Assembly (NCBI RefSeq): GCF_003122425.1
Contig: NZ_CP021659.1
Span: 1,922,001-1,986,000, forward strand
Length of the DNA: 64,000 bases
Direction: 5' to 3'
Source: Candidatus Fukatsuia symbiotica
GTDB taxonomy: Bacteria > Pseudomonadota > Gammaproteobacteria > Enterobacterales > Enterobacteriaceae
The translations under genes were made by a program, and so were the position numbers. Below are positions 30,620 to 40,546 of this stretch, in pieces (position 1 is the first letter of the stretch; each line of letters opens with the position of its first letter). Below the pieces are notes generated by a model. That model did no database searches and was not told the origin of the DNA. It worked only from the letters and a program-made list of their open reading frames with translations.

Positions 30620-31654
30620 ATGATGAGTATCACTATGGATTTCTTATCTAAAAATGATCATGGTTTTGTCGCTCATGCTTCCTCCAGCATGAGCGTATTT
30701 TCCCTCGCGCGCCGTGTCGCTGAGTTCAATGTTCCCGTGCTGATTACCGGTGAAACAGGAACGGGTAAGGAGTGTGTAGCAAAATATATTCATCAAAAAG
30801 CAATAGGGGACCATTCCCCTTACATTGCGGTCAACTGTGCAGCTATTCCTGAAAGTATGCTAGAAGCTATTCTATTTGGCTATGAGAAGGGTGCTTTTAC
30901 CGGTGCTATTGCCAGTGTTCCAGGAAAATTCGAACAAGCAAATGGCGGCACATTATTACTCGATGAAATTGGCGATATGCCGTTAGCGCTACAGGTTAAA
31001 TTATTGCGAGTTTTACAGGAACAGGAAGTAGAGCGTCTTGGTGGACAAAAACGTATTCCACTTGATATCAGAATAATAGCTTCAACCAATAAAGATTTGG
31101 AGATTGAAATAGCGAAAGGACATTTCAGGCAGGATCTTTTTTATCGACTTTCTGTCGTGCCCATTCACATTTCACCGTTGCGTGAACGTCCAGAAGATAT
31201 TCAGCCATTAGCACAACAATTTATTAAAAAATATCACGATTTTTTAAACGTTAAAATAGAATTAACGTTAGAAGCCAAGCAAAGGCTACAAACATATTCC
31301 TGGCCAGGTAATGTCCGGGAATTAGAAAATGTCATTCAACGTGGCATCATCATGAGTAATAACGGAGTGATTGATTTTTCAGATCTCGGTTTACCTCTCT
31401 CTACGGGTAGTATCCAGATGGAAAAAATGTCTCTGCTTAAAACAGATGATAGCCGAATGAATACGCATGAAAGAAAAAGCAATATTAAATCACGCGGTCG
31501 CTTAGCGGAATATCAATATATTGTTGATTTATTGCAACGCCATCAAGGTAGTAAAACAAAAACAGCAGCATTTTTAGGCATAACACCAAGAGCGTTACGT
31601 TACCGACTCGCTTCTATGCGTGAAGAAGGTATCGATATTGAATGCTACTCATAA
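30620..31654 (+). CDS. lafK: LafK, sigma-54-dependent transcriptional activator
   Basis: An AAA+ enhancer-binding protein of 344 residues: Walker A GETGTGKE at 44-51, the sigma-54 contact loop GAFTGA at 91-96, Walker B LLLDEIGDMP, and a Fis-type helix-turn-helix near the C-terminus (GSKTKTAAFLGITPRALRYRLASM). It has no receiver domain, so activity is probably set by expression or partners and not by phosphorylation. In lateral and Flag-2 systems LafK is the master activator of sigma-54 flagellar promoters; the -24/-12 sites at 41965 and 56127 are candidate targets. SD AGGGTG lies 10 bases before the start. Confidence 0.92.
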   Translation: MMSITMDFLSKNDHGFVAHASSSMSVFSLARRVAEFNVPVLITGETGTGKECVAKYIHQKAIGDHSPYIAVNCAAIPESMLEAILFGYEKGAFTGAIASVPGKFEQANGGTLLLDEIGDMPLALQVKLLRVLQEQEVERLGGQKRIPLDIRIIASTNKDLEIEIAKGHFRQDLFYRLSVVPIHISPLRERPEDIQPLAQQFIKKYHDFLNVKIELTLEAKQRLQTYSWPGNVRELENVIQRGIIMSNNGVIDFSDLGLPLSTGSIQMEKMSLLKTDDSRMNTHERKSNIKSRGRLAEYQYIVDLLQRHQGSKTKTAAFLGITPRALRYRLASMREEGIDIECYS

Positions 31655-31678
31655 CGAGTTAAGGAATAAAAAATAGCT

Positions 31679-32041
31679 ATGACGGATGAGTATAAAGTTA
31701 ATTTGATGGGTATCGCTTCTTTGCAAGCACCCATACTGCAAAAAATGCAGCAGGTAATAGTCATTGCTGCCAATGGTGCTTTTGCGAATACGGTGTTAAC
31801 TCTTGATAAAGAGAGCACGCCCTTCTCTTTCGCCAGGATTTTCGATCACGCGATTGATAGTGTGGATCAACTACAACATGTGGCCAGTGACAAACAGGAA
31901 GCAATAGATATGGGCATCAGTGACGATTTAACTGGCACCATGTTAGAGAGTCAAAAAGCGAGCGTGGCTTTCTCGGCACTGCAGAAGGTGAACGACAAGC
32001 TCCTCACTGCAATGAATGAAATCATCAATACTCCGCTGTAA
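31679..32041 (+). CDS. fliE: FliE (LfiE), flagellar MS-ring/rod junction protein
   Basis: FliE links the MS ring to the proximal rod. This 120-residue protein has the C-terminal FliE pattern (ESQKASVAFSALQKVNDKLLTAMNEIINTPL) and Ser/Thr-rich FliE-like helices upstream. It lies 24 bases after lafK and 9 before fliF. Confidence 0.9.
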   Translation: MTDEYKVNLMGIASLQAPILQKMQQVIVIAANGAFANTVLTLDKESTPFSFARIFDHAIDSVDQLQHVASDKQEAIDMGISDDLTGTMLESQKASVAFSALQKVNDKLLTAMNEIINTPL

Positions 32042-32050
32042 GGTAAAACG

Positions 32051-33721
32051 GTGTTAGATAAACTTAAACAAAAATTGCCCCCTATTAAGTGGGACAAAAA
32101 TAAAAATACTATCCTCATGGGTATCGCGGCAACCGTGATTAGCGGCGCGATAATTTTCAGTCTTTGGCGCAGTTCACAAGGCTACACCGCATTATTTGGT
32201 TCTCAGGAACATATTCCGATTGCGCAAGTGGTGGAGGTACTCGGCGGCGAATCTATTCCATACCGTGTCAACCCGGATAACGGTCAAATTCTGGTATCCG
32301 AAAGTCAGTTAGGCAAAGCACGCATGACATTGGCTGCAAAAGGTATCACTGCTGTTTTACCCGTTGGCTATGAGTTAATGGATAAAGAAGCCATGCTCGG
32401 CAGTAGCCAGTTTATGCAAAACGTTCGCTATAAACGGAGTCTGGAAGGTGAGCTAGCGCAAAGTGTCATGGCACTTGACGCGGTTGAATATGCCCGGGTG
32501 CATTTGGGAATGACTGAAGCCAGCTCTTTTGCCATTAGTAACAAACCCGATAGCAGCGCTTCGGTGATATTACGTTTGAAATACGGTCATCGGCTGACAG
32601 AAGAACAGGTAGGTGCCATTGTTCAATTAGTCTCTGGTAGCCTTCCCGGGATGAAAGCCGCTAATGTCCGGGTGATTAATCAAAATGGTGATTTACTTTC
32701 TGAAGCATATCAAACTGGCAATAATGGCTTGTCAATGGTCAAAACTGGCCCAGAATTAGCCCATAAGCTGCAAATGGCGGCGGAAAAAAATATCGCCAAT
32801 CTACTCAATTCCATTGTCGGGCTCAATAACTACCGTATCAGTGTGGCGACACAAGTGGATCTGAGCCATATTGAAGAAACCTCCGAACGTTATGGCACCG
32901 ATCCGCACACCATTGACGAAAATGTGAGTCAGGAAAGTGGCAACGATGACAGCGCAACAGGTATTCCTGGTACCTTGAGTAATGAGCCAGCAGCGCAGGC
33001 AGATACCGGGCCACCCGCTGCTGCCGTTATTAGCCGTAATCAATCACAGCGTAAATTTGCTTATGATCGCGATATTCGCCATGTGCGTCATCCCAGTTAC
33101 AAGCTAGAAAAAATGACCGTCGCCATTGTATTGAATAAATCTGCCCCGGCGGTGGAGCAATGGACAACACAACAACTCGATGAGTTAAAGCAGCTAGCAG
33201 AAGATGCCGCTGGTATCGACCTCAAACGAGGTGATTCTCTGACGATGAATATGATCGCTTTCACCGAACAAGCTGAGTACCAGGAACCTATCTTACCTTG
33301 GTGGCAAGAACCGAGCATTTTACGCTGGGCCGAGATGATAGGCATAGGTCTGTTAACACTGTTGTTCTTGTGGTTTGGCATCCGACCTTTGGTGCAACGT
33401 CTTACTCGTGAAGAGAAGTTTCCAGTAGAAGCCGTTGCCGCTAGCGATCAGAGAACAGCGCAAGAAGAAAAAGAAGCAGAACCTCAATTGGGCGAGTTTG
33501 ATACAGAAGCCACGGATGAAAAAGTTCTAGCAAAAGCGTTACCTAAATCCCCGTTCCAGGAAGAAGAAAATTTACCATCACCGTCTTCAGGTCTGGAAAC
33601 CAAGATAAACCATATGCAGATGCTCGCTTATTCTGAGACCGACCGTGTAGCTGAAGTGATTAAACAATGGATCAATAGTAATGAAAGAAGCAACACAGAA
33701 TCCAATGAACAAACTAGTTGA
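32051..33721 (+). CDS. fliF: FliF (LfiF), flagellar MS-ring protein
   Basis: FliF builds the MS ring in the inner membrane. The GTG-started 556-residue product has an N-terminal helix (about 22-44, TILMGIAATVISGAIIFSLW), PilF/YscJ-like ring-building domains (GYTALFGSQEHIPIAQVVEVL; ESSFAI-like TEASSFAISNKPDSSASVILRLK), a C-terminal helix (IGIGLLTLLFLWFGIRPLV) and the FliG-binding tail. Its 3' end overlaps fliG by 41 bases. AAGGT precedes the GTG by 8 bases. Confidence 0.94.
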   Translation: MLDKLKQKLPPIKWDKNKNTILMGIAATVISGAIIFSLWRSSQGYTALFGSQEHIPIAQVVEVLGGESIPYRVNPDNGQILVSESQLGKARMTLAAKGITAVLPVGYELMDKEAMLGSSQFMQNVRYKRSLEGELAQSVMALDAVEYARVHLGMTEASSFAISNKPDSSASVILRLKYGHRLTEEQVGAIVQLVSGSLPGMKAANVRVINQNGDLLSEAYQTGNNGLSMVKTGPELAHKLQMAAEKNIANLLNSIVGLNNYRISVATQVDLSHIEETSERYGTDPHTIDENVSQESGNDDSATGIPGTLSNEPAAQADTGPPAAAVISRNQSQRKFAYDRDIRHVRHPSYKLEKMTVAIVLNKSAPAVEQWTTQQLDELKQLAEDAAGIDLKRGDSLTMNMIAFTEQAEYQEPILPWWQEPSILRWAEMIGIGLLTLLFLWFGIRPLVQRLTREEKFPVEAVAASDQRTAQEEKEAEPQLGEFDTEATDEKVLAKALPKSPFQEEENLPSPSSGLETKINHMQMLAYSETDRVAEVIKQWINSNERSNTESNEQTS

Positions 33722-34736
33722 TATCTCTGACAGTCCTGCTGAGAAGGAGATCCGTACACGTTTGGATCAGGCTGGCATATTACTGCTCAGCATTGGTGAG
33801 GACGCCGCGGTGGCGGTGATGAAGAAATTAAGTCGTGAAGAGGTGATCTGTATCAGTGAAACCATGTCACGTCTGCAAGATGTCAAACTTATCCATGCCC
33901 GACAAGCGTTAAATGATTTTTTCCATGATTACAGTGAGCAGAGTGGCATTAACGGTGCTTCACGCAGTTATTTACAAAGTATTCTGGAAAAGGCCTTAGG
34001 GGGAGAGATCGCCAAAAGCGTGATCAACGGCATTTATGGCGATGAGATTCGCCATCGAATGACGCGTCTACAATGGATCGATCCCGTACAACTCTCGGCG
34101 CTGATTGCTCAGGAGCATTTGCAGTTACAAGCGGTATTCCTTGCATTTTTGCCACCGGATGTCGCTGCTGATGTGCTTTCTTATTTAGATAAGAATCAAC
34201 AGGATAATGTGTTGTACCGCATCGCTAAACTGGATGACATTAATCATGATGTGGTGAATGAACTTGATCGCTTGATTGAACGCGGCGTAACACTGCTTTC
34301 AGAACACGGTTCTAAAGTATTGGGTATCAAACAGGCAGCCAATATTGTTAACCGTATTCCGAATAATCAACAACAGCTCTTGGAGCAGTTGGGGGAACGT
34401 GATGAAAATGTACTTAATGAACTGAAAGATGAAATGTATGAATTCTTCATCCTTAGCCGTCAGACGGAAACCACCTTACAACGTCTGGTAGATGAAGTGC
34501 CAATGAACGATTGGGCGGTCGCATTGAAAGGCACTGAGCCAGTATTACGTCAAGCTATTTTCAACGTATTACCGAAACGTCAAATTCAGCTATTGCAAAA
34601 TGCAACGGATCGCATGGGGCCTATCACCGTCAGTCGAGTTGAACAGGTACGCAAAGAAATTATGGCCAGAGTCCGTGAATTAGCCGAAGCAGGAGAAATT
34701 CAGGTGCAACTCTTTGCTGAACCAACCGTGGAGTAA
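33681..34736 (+). CDS. fliG: FliG (LfiG), flagellar motor switch/torque protein
   Basis: FliG converts stator movement into torque. The 351-residue protein has N-, middle and C-terminal FliG domains. The middle-domain EHPQ motif reads EHLQ here (ALIAQEHLQLQAVFLAFLPP). In the C-terminal torque domain, ELKDEMYEFFILSRQTETTLQRLVDEVPMNDWAVALKG keeps the charged-residue pattern. An internal ATG eight codons in (MNKLVDISDSPAEKEIR) is an alternative start that would reduce the overlap with fliF. Confidence 0.93.
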   Translation: MKEATQNPMNKLVDISDSPAEKEIRTRLDQAGILLLSIGEDAAVAVMKKLSREEVICISETMSRLQDVKLIHARQALNDFFHDYSEQSGINGASRSYLQSILEKALGGEIAKSVINGIYGDEIRHRMTRLQWIDPVQLSALIAQEHLQLQAVFLAFLPPDVAADVLSYLDKNQQDNVLYRIAKLDDINHDVVNELDRLIERGVTLLSEHGSKVLGIKQAANIVNRIPNNQQQLLEQLGERDENVLNELKDEMYEFFILSRQTETTLQRLVDEVPMNDWAVALKGTEPVLRQAIFNVLPKRQIQLLQNATDRMGPITVSRVEQVRKEIMARVRELAEAGEIQVQLFAEPTVE

Positions 34737-34742
34737 TAGCAC

Positions 34743-35459
34743 ATGTCAGGTAAAAATAAGTTAGCTACCTCAGGGGTGAAGTACCGGTTACATAAATTTC
34801 CGCCATTACACCAGACACCTTTGCCATCGTTAGGGCAGGATAGGGTTGAGCTAGCACCAGAGGAATATCAAAAGCAATTACAAAAAGGTTTTCAGCAGGG
34901 CATTGAGCAAGGTTTCACACAAGGTGTGATCGATGGCAAGGAAGAGGGCTATGAGGAAGGTGTTCGTTTAGGCTATGACGAAGGCATGAAAAAAGGTCGG
35001 GTGGAAGGACGAACATCGGGGAAAGATCTTTTTACCAACGCGATCCAGCCTTTTTCTGTGTTATCTACTGCGATGCAAGATTATCTGAATAATTATGAAG
35101 TCCGACGCCGTGATGAGTTAATGAAATTAGTAGAAAGAGTGACGCGTCAGGTGATCCGTTGTGAGTTGGCGTTACAACCTACGCAATTATTGACGTTGGT
35201 AGAAGAAGCACTCGCTAGCTTACCCACAGTGCCGAAACAACTAAAAATTTATCTCAATGCAGAAGAATTTGCCCGTATCAATGATGTAGCCGCAGAAAAA
35301 GTAAAACAATGGGGTTTACAGGCGGATGTGGCCATGGAACCCGGTGAATGTCGTGTTGTCACCGAAACCACTGAAATGGATGTGGGTTGTCAACATCGTT
35401 TGGATCAGTGTATCGATGTGTTAAAAAGCAATTTATTAACGGATAGCACGCATGATTAA
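34743..35459 (+). CDS. fliH: FliH (LfiH), flagellar export ATPase regulator
   Basis: FliH holds the FliI ATPase at the export gate. The 238-residue protein has the typical glycine-rich helix of GxxxG-like repeats (QGFQQGIEQGFTQGVIDGKEEGYEEGVRLGYDEGMKKG) at about residues 40-80 and a conserved C-terminal domain. The final codons overlap the next frame, so translation of fliI is coupled. Confidence 0.9.
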   Translation: MSGKNKLATSGVKYRLHKFPPLHQTPLPSLGQDRVELAPEEYQKQLQKGFQQGIEQGFTQGVIDGKEEGYEEGVRLGYDEGMKKGRVEGRTSGKDLFTNAIQPFSVLSTAMQDYLNNYEVRRRDELMKLVERVTRQVIRCELALQPTQLLTLVEEALASLPTVPKQLKIYLNAEEFARINDVAAEKVKQWGLQADVAMEPGECRVVTETTEMDVGCQHRLDQCIDVLKSNLLTDSTHD

Positions 35460-35460
35460 A

Positions 35461-36809
35461 ATGACCGAGAACCCGGTGGAGGGTATTACTGATAGTTCAG
35501 TTATCGATAATGCATTGAAATCCATTGACAATATCAGTCTTGTCCGCGTTTCAGGCCGCTTGGTACGGGTTAATGGTATTTTGCTTGAATGTGTCGGCTG
35601 CCGTCTCGCCATTGGTCAGCGCTGCCGGGTTGAAGGTAGCGACTCTATTTTTGTCGAAGCACAGGTTGTCGGTTTTGATCGTGATGTCACCTACTTAATG
35701 CCTTTTAAGCCGCCGAGTGGTTTGATAAGCGGTGCCCGGGTTTTTCCAGGCTACGATGAAAGCGAACAATTGATCGATGATAGCTGGTTAGGGCGCGTGG
35801 TAAACGGCTTAGGAGAACCTATAGATGGTAAGGGCGCCTTAGGGGGCGAAACACCCCTGATTCAGCAATTACCACAGATCCATCCACTGATGCGGCGTGC
35901 GGTGGCAGAACCACTGGATGTCGGTGTAAAAGCCATCAACGGTTTATTTACTATAGGTAAGGGACAGCGTGTCGGATTGATGGCGGGGAGTGGCGTGGGT
36001 AAAAGTGTTCTGCTGGGTATGATCACGCGCTACACCCAAGCGGATGTGGTGGTGGTTGGACTGATCGGTGAACGCGGACGCGAAGTCAATGAATTTATCG
36101 CACATTCACTACAGGCGGCAGGAATGGCGAAGTCAGTGGTCGTCGCCGCGCCAGCCGATGAATCTCCCTTGATGCGCATCAAAGCTGCTGAAATCTGCCA
36201 TTCGATTGCTACCTACTATCGAGATAAAGGCAAAGATGTCCTGCTATTGGTCGATTCGTTGACGCGTTATGCGATGGCACAACGCGAAATTGCCCTCTCA
36301 CTGGGAGAACCCCCGCGACCAAAGGTTATCCTCCTTCTGCTTTCAGTGTGATCCCACGCCTGGCAGAAAGTGCAGGTAACAGTAACGGTAAGGGAACCAT
36401 GACAGCAATTTATACTGTTTTAGCGGAAGGTGATGATCAGCAGGATCCGGTGGTCGATTGTGCCAGAGCGGTATTGGATGGACATATTGTGCTCTCGCGT
36501 CAACTGGCTGAAAGCGGACATTATCCTGCGATTGATATTGGTCAGTCTATTAGTCGTTGTATGAGCCAAATAGCAAGTACGGAACATATAAAATCGGCGA
36601 GTCATTTAAAAAAATTATATGCTGATTATATTAGTATTAAGCCGCTGATCCCTTTAGGCGGTTATATCCCTGGCGCTGATGCCAATGCCGATAAAGCAGT
36701 CAATAGTTATCCGGCGATAGCCCATTTTTTATACCAAGAAGTGAGCCAATCAGCGTCTTTGGCTACCACTGTGGCACAGCTTGCCACACTCTATACAGGA
36801 TCAACTTAA
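35461..36809 (+). pseudogene. fliI: fliI (LfiI), flagellum-specific ATPase, frameshifted
   Basis: FliI is the hexameric export ATPase. The first frame (to about 36315) has VGVKAINGLFTIGKGQRVGLMAGSGVGKSVLLGMI with Walker A and the Walker B stretch VLLLVDSLTRYAMAQREIALSLGEPP; the second (36315-36809) continues with IPRLAESAGNSNGKGTMTAIYTVLAEGDDQQDPVVD and the helical C-terminus. GEPP should continue as ATKGYPPSAFSVIPRL; one G is missing at 36315, after a C5 run. About 450 codons in all, otherwise intact. The start was taken at ATG 35461 (MTENPVEG); an ATG three codons upstream overlaps fliH. Confidence 0.9.
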
Positions 36810-36879
36810 ATAACGATAAATCATATAATAATAGACTTCTCACCATAGTGAGGGATGACAACACATAGGGCTAAAAATT

Positions 36880-37299
36880 ATGAACTCTATATTGGAAAAA
36901 TTATTGCAATTACGTCACCAGAAAGTTAACAAATTAACCGCTCAGCTATCACAACAGAAAAGACTTTGTCTGCGTTATGAAAAAAATATTAATGCATTAA
37001 CAGCATTATCAAATAAAAGCCCTACGATCCATGCTACTTCTGCAGCGTTACTGAGCAATAAATCCAGTTATAAAAAAAACATTCAACGGGTCATTAACTG
37101 GCAGAAGCAAGAACAACAATTGGCCGATATTCAGGCGCAGAATTTACAAATTAGCTTAAAACAACAAGTCTGCCAGGAAAAAATGGTTGAAATAGTATTA
37201 GAGCAACAACAACATGCTTTCATTTTGGCACAAGCACGTAAAGAACTAAAAATTAGTGACGGTATTTCAACACAATGTTGGTTACGTAATCATGTCTAA
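36880..37299 (+). CDS. fliJ: FliJ (LfiJ), flagellar export chaperone-recycling protein
   Basis: A 139-residue, strongly helical coiled-coil protein (Gln/Lys/Leu-rich), in the fliJ position after fliI. FliJ fits inside the FliI hexamer and escorts chaperones. Assignment rests on position, length and coiled-coil character; sequence similarity in this family is weak. Confidence 0.75.
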   Translation: MNSILEKLLQLRHQKVNKLTAQLSQQKRLCLRYEKNINALTALSNKSPTIHATSAALLSNKSSYKKNIQRVINWQKQEQQLADIQAQNLQISLKQQVCQEKMVEIVLEQQQHAFILAQARKELKISDGISTQCWLRNHV

Positions 37300-37326
37300 T
37301 AATATTAAGAGACATGGAGGCAAATA

Positions 37327-38837
37327 ATGAAAAAAAATAAAAAAAAACATAACAAAGTAACAAACAGTGGCACATCTTTGATTAATACCTTGGTGAAGGC
37401 ATCGCTTAAGCGGAGCCAGAATAAAAAAATCATAGAAGGTCAATTTCAGCCGTTTGTCAGCGTTATTTGTCCAACTTACAATAGGCGTGAGTTTCTACCT
37501 TATCTATTGTATATCTATCAATATCAAGACTATCCTGCTGATCGCCGTGAGCTGATTCTTCTGGATGATTCTGAACACAGCAATCAGGATTTGATAACAT
37601 TACTGGTTGGTAGCGCGAGTGATGAAACTATTCGCTATATATACAGCGATAAACGTCTAGCTTTGGGGAGAAACGTAACCAATTAAATGTATTGGCGACA
37701 GGGGAATATATTATCTGTATGGATGATGACGATTATTATCCTCCGGATAAAATTTCTTACACTATCACGCAAATGAAAAATAATTACGCACAATTCTCTG
37801 GTTCAGATCAAATTTATGTTTGGTACAGTCATTTAAATAAAATATACAAGACAACATCGATGGGGGCTAATCATGCATTAAATGGTACCTTTGCATATCA
37901 TCGTAATTATCTGAAGAAAAATCGTTATCTTGATAAAAAGATCCTGGCGGAAGAAGCGGAGTTTTTACGCAACTTTACTGTGCCGGTTTTACAGATTGAA
38001 CCACGGAAGGCTATTTTGTGTATTGCACATAATCACAATACCTTTGATAAAGATTTTATTATTAGTTCTAATGAAGCATCAGATTTTACGCTTGAGGATA
38101 TCGTCGAAGATAAAAATTTATTGGCTTATTATCACCGTCTCACTCAGGCGCCAGCATCGCTGAAAGTAAATTGGGCATTCTTTGAAAAAATAGTGATAGT
38201 AACACGCAACGATGATATTTCTCATTGGCAACAGTTACAGAAAAAATTTACTGACCTTGGTATCAACGCAGAACAACTGGTTCATTATCCTCTGTTGCAG
38301 CATCCCTCTCACATTGTTTCCCAAAGTAAGACTCACCTGGCGATATTACAACAGGCTAAAGATGCCGCATGGCGTAATTATTTACTCCTTGAAGAAGATA
38401 TTGAATTTGTAAAAAAAGACAGAACGTTAAATCATGTAAATCGTTTGTTCACATTTTTAACCTCATTTCCTTGGGAGGTTATATTATTGGGCGGTCAGTA
38501 CGGAGAACTGCAAACACTGACTGTGTTGCCTGGCGTCGCTCGGGTCCAGATAGCATCAGCCGCTTGTGCTTATGCAGTCAATCAACCTTATTACGATATC
38601 CTATTACAGGATATGACAAAAGGCATCACATACCAGCAACAAATTGCATCACCAGCGGATTATTCATTAAATGCTTATTGGCTAATCCCGATGCAACGCG
38701 ATCGCTGGCTAGGCCTTTATCCCAGTTTTGCTTATCAAAGCAAACAATGGGATGAAAAAAAACAGGTTGCAATAGAAAGTGCACACCTGTTTTTTCATAA
38801 AATATTGCAAGCCAAGGACTTAGTCACTATAAAATAA
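37327..38837 (+). pseudogene. Two-domain glycosyltransferase (GT2 plus GT25-like), frameshifted
   Basis: The N-terminal GT2 part (FVSVICPTYNRREFLPYLL; ICMDDDDYYPPDKI with the metal-binding DDDD) is followed by a segment resembling GT25 lipooligosaccharide transferases (FEKIVIVTRNDD, NYLLLEEDIEFV, a glycine-rich LGGQYGE). The frame breaks at 37671-37673, where AGAAACGT lacks one A of the expected AGAAAACGT (GRKRNQLNVLATGEY). About 503 codons. Its place inside the Flag-2 locus next to a flagellin methylase makes flagellin glycosylation a reasonable guess, not a demonstrated role. GGAGG precedes the ATG. Confidence 0.72.
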
Positions 38838-38857
38838 TCACCACTTTAGGAAGAATC

Positions 38858-39832
38858 ATGTCAAATATTCAATGCTATCAACCCGAATATGTCAATTGTT
38901 TTGCCGATTTGGAGACAAGTTGTGAGTGTCCATTTTGTGCTACTGAGAATGAACTTGATACGAGCATCACATTTAACTGGCAAAATGAAGAAAGACAAAG
39001 TTTATTTTTAGGCTGTGAAACTGCTTGCCGTGAAATTTTATTAAATCCGCAAGCATTGACTATCTATGCTGTCAATAAACAAAGTGAAACCAATATTGAA
39101 TGCAAAATAGAGGGTCAAGAACTCAATTATTTAATTTTTAATCTTGTGACTAACGAAAATTTTTCTCTGGAGCAAAGCTTATATGTGGCCAGCATCTTAT
39201 TAAATCGCGCAGAACAAGAACAGGAAGCAGAAAATCAGGAAGAGGTGTTGGAAAGGATCAAGATATTAGCCGATGAATTTAATCTACTTAGTGAACAGGG
39301 AAGCTTACAACAAACTTTTTGCGAATTGCCTGAAATAGAAAATGTTAAATCATCGGTATTAGCTTTATTGGGAATGGTTCCATTATCACTCACTTTACCT
39401 ATCGCACAAAAAATACCATTTATATTGAAATTAAGTGAATTAAGCCTCATGCAAAAAATCCATCTGGATGAACGTAAAACAGAATTAATGACTATTTGGC
39501 AGGAACAATTGGCACCTTATTTTGACAAGCATCCGCATATATTACAAAATTATGTCTTGTATCAAGTATATCATAACACATTCCCCTATCATGATAGCTT
39601 AAATTACGGTCAAATGTTCAGATTATTAAGTATTGATCTCTTTAATATAAAGATACTATGCTCAATATGGAAGCTGAATAATGATACATTGGATGAAACG
39701 ATAATAGTAAAAATGGTGAGTGCTTATAGCCGTTGGCGAATGGATAAAAATTTTGATTTTACGCCGATGTTGAAAAAAATTCATTTAGACTCTGGTGAAG
39801 ATCTGTTAATTGGTATTTCCCTATTAAAATAA
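38858..39832 (+). CDS. fliB: FliB-like (LafV) flagellin lysine-N-methylase
   Basis: FliB-type proteins methylate surface lysines of flagellin, using a Cys-rich centre. This 324-residue protein has the family layout: QPEYVNCFADLETSCECPFCATE at the N-terminus, LGCETACREILLNPQALTIYAV, an acidic coiled linker, and NYVLYQVYHNTFPYHDSLNYG in the second half. Several cysteines of the family pattern are present (residues 6, 15, 22, 24, 27), though spacing differs from the usual one. It follows the glycosyltransferase by 20 bases and sits in the lafV position of Flag-2. Confidence 0.72.
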   Translation: MSNIQCYQPEYVNCFADLETSCECPFCATENELDTSITFNWQNEERQSLFLGCETACREILLNPQALTIYAVNKQSETNIECKIEGQELNYLIFNLVTNENFSLEQSLYVASILLNRAEQEQEAENQEEVLERIKILADEFNLLSEQGSLQQTFCELPEIENVKSSVLALLGMVPLSLTLPIAQKIPFILKLSELSLMQKIHLDERKTELMTIWQEQLAPYFDKHPHILQNYVLYQVYHNTFPYHDSLNYGQMFRLLSIDLFNIKILCSIWKLNNDTLDETIIVKMVSAYSRWRMDKNFDFTPMLKKIHLDSGEDLLIGISLLK

Positions 39833-39879
39833 AGATGAAATCGGTGACAATCGATTAAGAATTTTTTAAGCTGATAACA

Positions 39880-40077
39880 TCAGCTTAAAAAAGTATGTTT
39901 CACCGTTTGTTTTACTGTATGCTTTACCGTTTGTTTCATGGTTCTAATCACATGTTCTGGTATATCATAAATAGATTTTCTCAAGGTAATTAACTCAATA
40001 TTCATAGTTTGAGAAAGCAATATAAAAATGCTGATAAAAATAATCAATGTTATGAGAACACTATTTTTATTAATCAT
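39880..40077 (-). CDS. Small predicted membrane protein downstream of flgN
   Basis: A 65-residue frame with one hydrophobic helix (SVLITLIIFISIFILL) and a repetitive basic tail (MKQTVKHTVKQTVKHTF). I recognise no family. It is on the flgN strand; a longer frame from TTG 40104 begins 4 bases after the flgN stop. No convincing Shine-Dalgarno. It may be a remnant or a real small inner-membrane protein. Confidence 0.35.
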   Translation of the reverse strand: MINKNSVLITLIIFISIFILLSQTMNIELITLRKSIYDIPEHVIRTMKQTVKHTVKQTVKHTFLS

Positions 40078-40107
40078 ATTGAGTAAAAGCCATCTTCTTT
40101 TCAATGA

Positions 40108-40533
40108 TTAGCCAGCATAAAGAAACGCTTCTTTATAACCGAGTAATGGTGCGAAAATATCGTGTTGCATGGAAATAAGTTTACCATTGCTCAGATTTTT
40201 CTGTTGACAGGATAGAACGCGTTGTTCCAGATCTGCCCATAGCGCGGTAACATGTTCACGGTACTGTTCTGGTAAACGCTGAAAAAGTATCTGCATCCCC
40301 TTGCTATCAGCCGTTACTTTTAGCTTTTTCAAGAGCGCTAGGCGCTCTGTCGCGGTTTGAGATAATGCGTGATAGATCTCACTCAAGCGTTCATTGACGG
40401 CCAACAATTTCGTGGCATTGCAAGTAATCATACATTGGCGTTGTGTTAGCAACAGCTTATCCAATGAAATATAGTGCTTGCGATCCGATTGAATGGTCAA
40501 AAGAAGCTGCTTTAAACTTTGGGTTGCGTTCAT
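40108..40533 (-). CDS. flgN: FlgN (LfgN), export chaperone for hook-associated proteins
   Basis: FlgN binds FlgK and FlgL before export. The 141-residue, all-helical protein occupies the lfgN position and has the family's Gln/Leu-rich helical pattern (LSEIYHALSQTATERLALLKKL; the middle QILFQRLPEQYREHVTALWADLEQ). It lies downstream of flgM on the minus strand. Confidence 0.82.
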   Translation of the reverse strand: MNATQSLKQLLLTIQSDRKHYISLDKLLLTQRQCMITCNATKLLAVNERLSEIYHALSQTATERLALLKKLKVTADSKGMQILFQRLPEQYREHVTALWADLEQRVLSCQQKNLSNGKLISMQHDIFAPLLGYKEAFLYAG

Positions 40534-40546
40534 CGTCAGTTAGCCT

